From contig CM037869.1 of NCBI GenBank assembly GCA_021292105.1, positions 4,559,001 to 4,623,000 on the forward strand: a stretch of 64,000 nucleotides of DNA. The letters are read 5' to 3'. The DNA is from Anadara kagoshimensis. Lineage: Eukaryota > Mollusca > Bivalvia > Arcoida > Arcidae. A model generated the notes under the pieces. That model was not told where the DNA came from. It saw only the letters and a list, made by a program, of their open reading frames with translations, and searched no databases. Positions 59,733 through 64,000 of the stretch are shown here, in pieces (within the stretch, counting starts at the first letter, position 1; each line of letters begins with the position of its first letter). Position numbers and translations under genes: made by a program.

Positions 59733-60175
59733 TAAGTTTTCCAAATCAACGCGTGTTACATATACACACATTTCAACGCCTTGTTGTGCATATTTTGTAT
59801 TAAAAAAATTAAAAATACAATCACAGTATTATTAAGTAATTAAGACGAAGTTTAATTTCAACAGTTTCTAATACAATCCGACGAAGTTCCATGAAATGGT
59901 AAAACGTAACTCTAGAAGACTACGGATACAAACATATCGGGAGAACTTACAGTCATTTTGACAGTATCACTTTTCGATCGAAAACTGCTATCGAAAACAC
60001 TCTATGAATAGTTGATCTTGAACATAAACGATTTCAACTTTTAACGTTTCAACATAAAATATTGAATTTGTGTATTTATTTCGTTCAATTTTACTATAGA
60101 TTGATGTGTATAGAAAGCATGAAATTAAAATCGCAGAAGGTTTCATGTTGAAAATAAATAATTCCCTGACGAGTC

Positions 60176-60310
60176 ACGATTTTTTTTATTCATAAACCAT
60201 ATGAAGTACGAACCCGATATGAGGATTTTTTTGATACATAAACCATCTGAAGTACGAACCCGGTGTGACGATTTTTTCGATACATAAACCATCTGAAGTA
60301 CGAACCTGGT
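60176..60310. repeat. Three 46-bp tandem repeats
   Basis: ATAAACCATCTGAAGTACGA recurs with period 46 (60193, 60239, 60285), joined by CGATTTTTT stretches. Confidence 0.9.
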
Positions 60311-61289
60311 CTGATTAGGAAACTTTATTAACTACACGCGGAAAATCAGTTGCTTTCTCCGGAAATTTGAAATTTCAATCAAACTACTGGTTCGCAAAGT
60401 TTTACTTCCAACTTTGAACGAACGTTTTATATTTTAGTACCAAACTGGTGCAGCTAGAGATTTGAACTATCGACTTATGTTACTAAAAGATACAGAGAAA
60501 AAGTAATTCATATGGTCTACAGAATTTAAAAATTAAGTTCTAATTTCAAATCATGTAGGAGTGTATGTATGCCCCCAGATTCACCACAGCAGATTATTGT
60601 TTTAGTATAGGACCTTCCATATACCAAATTATATAAATACTTAGTATAAGAGGCCCTGTGGGACCCCTATATGTAGTAACTACCACAAATGTAGTAACGG
60701 TCACAAATGTAATAAAATTGTGTCACATATGTAGTAACGAACCACAAATGTAGTAAGGTTTGTCACATATGTAGTAAATGTTGGTCACAAATGTAGCAAA
60801 ATTTTACCACAAATGTAGCAACAAAATTTTACCACAAATGTAACAAATTAATTTTACCACAAATGTAGTAAAATTTAAAAATGATAAAATATATTTTTTT
60901 CAAAATGGGTAATATCTAGGCTAGTGTTAATTAATGACAAACACTGTGGTTTCTCTGCCAGGTAATTTAAGGTATATCTGTCGGGTAATTTAAGGAAGGA
61001 AACCCCAAACCCATATTATGCCTCGGTTTCAACCATGTTTAGCCACAGTCAAATGCAAGTCGATTTTTCAGTTCTAAGCTACTCATAACGATGTGGAATG
61101 TCACGGTTCGTGTTCATGTTAACAGTCATTTTCAGCTCTGAAAAGGCTACTACAAGGAAGTCCCGAGATGAATTTCACGTCCCCAGTACATTTATTAGTC
61201 GCCGCTTCGAAGAGATTTTTTTTGGTCACACTCCCATCTTTGACGTGTTGAGTTGTATTTATTTGTTATGGTTTGTTTATTATTTCACT

Positions 61290-61508
61290 TCCAGGAAGGT
61301 TCGTGGGTTCGCAACCCGGGCAGGGTCTGACCAAGACTTAAAAATGGTATTTTAAAATGAAAGCCATTAGGGTAGTTTGGAAAAGACCCTAAAACCAGGT
61401 GTGACACGTTAAAGAACCCTAGCGCATTCCATTGCACTCCATGGGTAAAACTTTCTGCCACTTCGCATATAGCTGGTGAAGCCTTGATATAAGTGGAACA
61501 TTCATTCA
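61290..61508 (+). mobile_element. SINE type B, head-truncated
   Basis: GTTCGTGGGTTCGCAACCC (B box), CAGGGTCTGACCAAGAC, AAAGAACCCTAGCG and CATATAGCTGGTGAAGCC. It lies inside the 2.9-kb element. Confidence 0.65.
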
Positions 61509-61687
61509 ATTAACGGATCGATACTCCTGCAAATTACATGACGTCGGATCGACATTGAGATTTGTATATTTATCAAAAGTCTTAAAAATGTGTAACCTTT
61601 GTACAAATCAAAATAGACAGTTTGTAATGCTTCAATTAATACAGAGTGATCAGATGACTTCGTGTGCGTGTGTTGGTGGGGTGAATG

Positions 61688-61864
61688 TGGGGGGGGGGGG
61701 GGGAGTTAGATGCGTACATAACTAGACAATAACAAAATACAAAATAAAAAATTCTGATAATGGCTAAAGTACGAGAACCATCACTTAAAACTTAGAAAAC
61801 GCCAAATTACTTATTATGTCAGTTTTTTTTGTTTTTGTTTTTTTTTTTTGGGGGGGGGGGGGTT
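61688..61864. repeat. Two G runs with a T/G-rich stretch
   Basis: A run of about 14 G near 61690 and about 12 G near 61850, the latter after T-rich sequence. Confidence 0.8.
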
Positions 61865-62129
61865 GCATTGTTCATTTAGTTGGTCAAATTGCAATATTCA
61901 GCAGGCAACTGGACACCCACCCATAGCAATGCAAATTAAAAATAATAAGCTAAGAATTTAGTAACAAAATAAAACAATCTGAATTTTTTTGAACACTTCC
62001 GTTTAATTTAAACCGCAGACAAAAGAGAAAACCTTAAAGAAGTACCACACTATGATCTGTTTCTAGCGGATTGGGTACGCAACTAGCCTGTGAGAAGTGA
62101 ACTTAAACACTAAGCAGGGTACAAGAGTT

Positions 62130-62362
62130 GAGAGTTGAGTAATGGTGTTTAACGTCCCAGTCAAAAATATATCACTTATATCGAGACGTCGCCAGCTATA
62201 GGCGAAGGTGCAGAAATTTTGCATGTGCGTTGCGCTGATGGCATTATACAGCAGGGTTCTTTGGCGTGTCAAGCCCACGGGACCTCGTTTTTACTAAGTT
62301 CCCATCCGAATGAACCGTGACTTTCATTTCCTTATGACGGGTGTTTGGCGAAAGAACAAGAT
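62130..62362 (-). mobile_element. SINE type B, lacking the tRNA head
   Basis: GGTGTTTAACGTCCCAGTCA, TATCGAGACGTCGCCAGC, TGATGGCATTATACAGCAGG and GTTCCCATCCGAATGAACCG match 58937-59277. The tRNA head is missing. Confidence 0.7.
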
Positions 62363-62456
62363 ACACCATATATGATTACAGACGTTCTATTTTACAGACT
62401 AACACATCTTATAAAATGCAGTTCATATAACGATATTTACGAAGTATTGTAAATGC

Positions 62457-62460
<4 letters not shown>

Positions 62461-62490
<30 letters not shown>
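62461..62490. repeat. (GA)n microsatellite
   Basis: 15 GA units. Confidence 0.95.
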
Positions 62491-62492
<2 letters not shown>

Positions 62493-63204
62493 TCATAAAA
62501 ATCGGCAAATATTACAAAAACCTTTGTGAGGTTGCTCCCACATATTGGACCAAATCAAGTGTAGTCATCGTAAAAGCATAAATTTCAGCGAAGCAAAATT
62601 AAACACATTATGGTTGCCTACATGCCAAATCAGTTCAATATATTCAAGCTATTACGAAAAAAACTGCAGAAAACTGTTACTAGTATTTCAATCAAATTAT
62701 CAAAGACAATTGCAAAGGATCGGATTCGTAGTAAAACAAAACGTTATCTTGATCTGCAACTCATTATGGTTGACTCCCATTCAAAAACTCTAGTATCTGA
62801 AAGTGTTTAGGAAACAATGCGGAAAACTTATAATTGACTGATGGACGGACGGAGGGACCGACCAACAACATTATACTTCCTACATCTTAAGTGCCGTGGA
62901 GTATAATAACAAATACATGTACCCTACTAAAATCTGCCAAAATACAGAAAACCCAGAAACTTAAATTTAAAAACTGAATTTTACATGTACTTTACAAACC
63001 GAAGTATAATGAAAATAAGAGGCCAATTGGCATTATCGCTCATCGCATAATACATAACATAGGTACAGGGGTATCCCATAGGTATCCCTTACAAGAGGTT
63101 ATTTATTACATTTATATCTGAATTACTATTACATGTTATGCTAATCATTTTGTAATGTGCCGATTTAATTGTTTTCAAGTAAATAGAAAAAAAAACCCAG
63201 CAAA

Positions 63205-63345
63205 ATTAACAATCAGAGCTACTTCTATCGGGATAGAATTCCCTTCTATCGGGTTAAAAGTCACTTCTAACGCGGTAAAAGTCACGTCTATCGGAACAAC
63301 AGTCGCTTCTATGGGGTTAGAACGCACCTTAAATGTTGGTTTCTA
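63205..63345. repeat. 24-bp minisatellite, about five copies
   Basis: Units are like CACTTCTATCGGGTTAAAAG with drift between copies; since 24 is a multiple of three it reads as an open repeat (TSIG... on the plus strand), but there is no other sign of a gene. Confidence 0.8.
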
Positions 63346-63554
63346 ACGTTCAGATTTCGAAATTTTCGTTACTACATATAGCGGTTTTCATTTACTACAT
63401 TTGTGGTAACAAAAATTGTTACTACATTTGTGGTAACGGTCGTTCCTACATTTGTGGTTCGTTACTACATATGTGACACAATTTTATTACATTTGTGACC
63501 GTTACTACATTTGTGGTAGTTACTACATATAGGGGTCCCACAGGCCCTATACTG

Positions 63555-64000
63555 AAACAAATATCTGTATATTAGCTATCTATTAGAGGCGCATTGCTGT
63601 GTAATAAAATAACTTTACATTTGTAAAGAGCCAGATGAACAAAATACAATGTATCTTTATACAAACGCATGATATAGTTGATTTCAGATTATCCATGTGA
63701 CCTTTGACCCCTAATCACGTGTCCTCTCATGCTTTTTTTAGAAACAACAATTACTATTTTATCTGCCTTACCTCTAAAATATGATACCGTACGCTTGATA
63801 CAGGTATAACAATGTAATTAATTGATTATTCAAATTGTCCATTGATTATTCAAATTGCCCACCCGATTTCCCATTCAAGATCAGCAGTTTTTCAACAACA
63901 GAGACTTTGACCTTTGACCTTCCGGTTGCCATGGGAATCGCGTTATTATGAAAATAACATCCGAAAATCTTCAATACTCATTCTTGTTGATTATCTACAA
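63555..64000. other. Right edge of the window, gene-free
   Basis: No gene seen. GTGACCTTTGACCCC at about 63699 and TTTGACCTTTGACCTT at about 63906 are nuclear-receptor-like direct repeats, and a 20-bp direct repeat TTGATTATTCAAATTGYCC is at 63822-63860. Confidence 0.5.

Larger units (their letters stand above)
60641..63554. mobile_element. 2.9-kb element with about 100-bp arms of ACAAATGTAGTAA repeats
   Basis: The left arm GGCCCTGTGGGACCCC, TATATGTAGTAACTACC, ACAAATGTAGTAACGG (from about 60651) is the near-perfect inverse of the right arm ending 63554. Outer ends are TTAGTATAAGA and the inverse of CTATACTG. CACAAATGTAGTAA-like words recur about 8 times per end. The interior has two SINE copies, microsatellites, G runs and a 24-bp minisatellite but no recognisable transposase. 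Confidence 0.85.

Noticed and set aside
59940-59970. Possible first exon of the VWDE-like gene ending ATGACT|GTAAGT on the minus strand
   Set aside because: The donor looks fine, but no signal peptide or supporting frame precedes it.

Overview
The window looks like nuclear DNA of a marine invertebrate, most likely a bivalve mollusc. Reasons: it is AT-rich with long introns, it carries several tRNA-derived SINE families, Penelope-like and non-LTR retrotransposon relics, many short inverted-repeat elements, GA/CT microsatellites and very long tandem arrays, and it holds one intron-rich gene of a kind that is expanded in molluscs. No bacterial, organellar or viral gene organisation was seen. The assignment to bivalves is inference.

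Layout. 1-9.67 kb: gene-free, microsatellite-rich DNA with SINEs (1.64-1.93, 2.15-2.37 and 6.30-6.59 kb), a broken LINE reverse transcriptase (minus strand, 2.76-4.73 kb) split by a 970-bp inverted-repeat element that carries a tRNA-like segment, and a 1.29-kb hAT relic keeping the transposase C-terminus (7.03-8.32 kb). 9.676-14.925 kb: one 5.25-kb mobile element with 11-bp terminal inverted repeats, a perfect 8-bp target duplication, and GGCCAA-rich minisatellites just inside both ends. 15.76-32.15 kb: a 16.4-kb array of about 431 copies of a 38-bp unit with higher-order structure; the unit resembles part of a dispersed repeat whose fragments flank the array. 32.2-34.3 kb: a MITE and a SINE with a perfect 16-bp target duplication.

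34.65-55.73 kb, minus strand: fourteen exons of a type I membrane protein with a von Willebrand factor D domain, an EGF domain, a TIG-like region, a Cys-rich module, one transmembrane helix and a cytoplasmic tail (VWDE-like). The splice sites and reading phases fit together over 2,613 coding bases (870 residues). The 5' end was not found. Two single-base frameshifts lie inside the vWD domain, one an extra base and one a missing base. They make this either a very young pseudogene or a gene with assembly errors. Its introns are packed with about ten Penelope-like fragments in both orientations, a tandemly duplicated segment, and a 1.9-kb element holding eight 145-bp repeats with nuclear-receptor-like half-sites.

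56-64 kb: no gene recognised. It has a MITE (58.80-59.73 kb) with a SINE nested in it (perfect 15-bp target duplication) and a 2.9-kb element (60.64-63.55 kb) with arms of about 100 bp rich in ACAAATGTAGTAA motifs. No immune, defence or biosynthetic system is visible. The unusual content is satellite birth, higher-order repeat growth and repeat-ended transposons.
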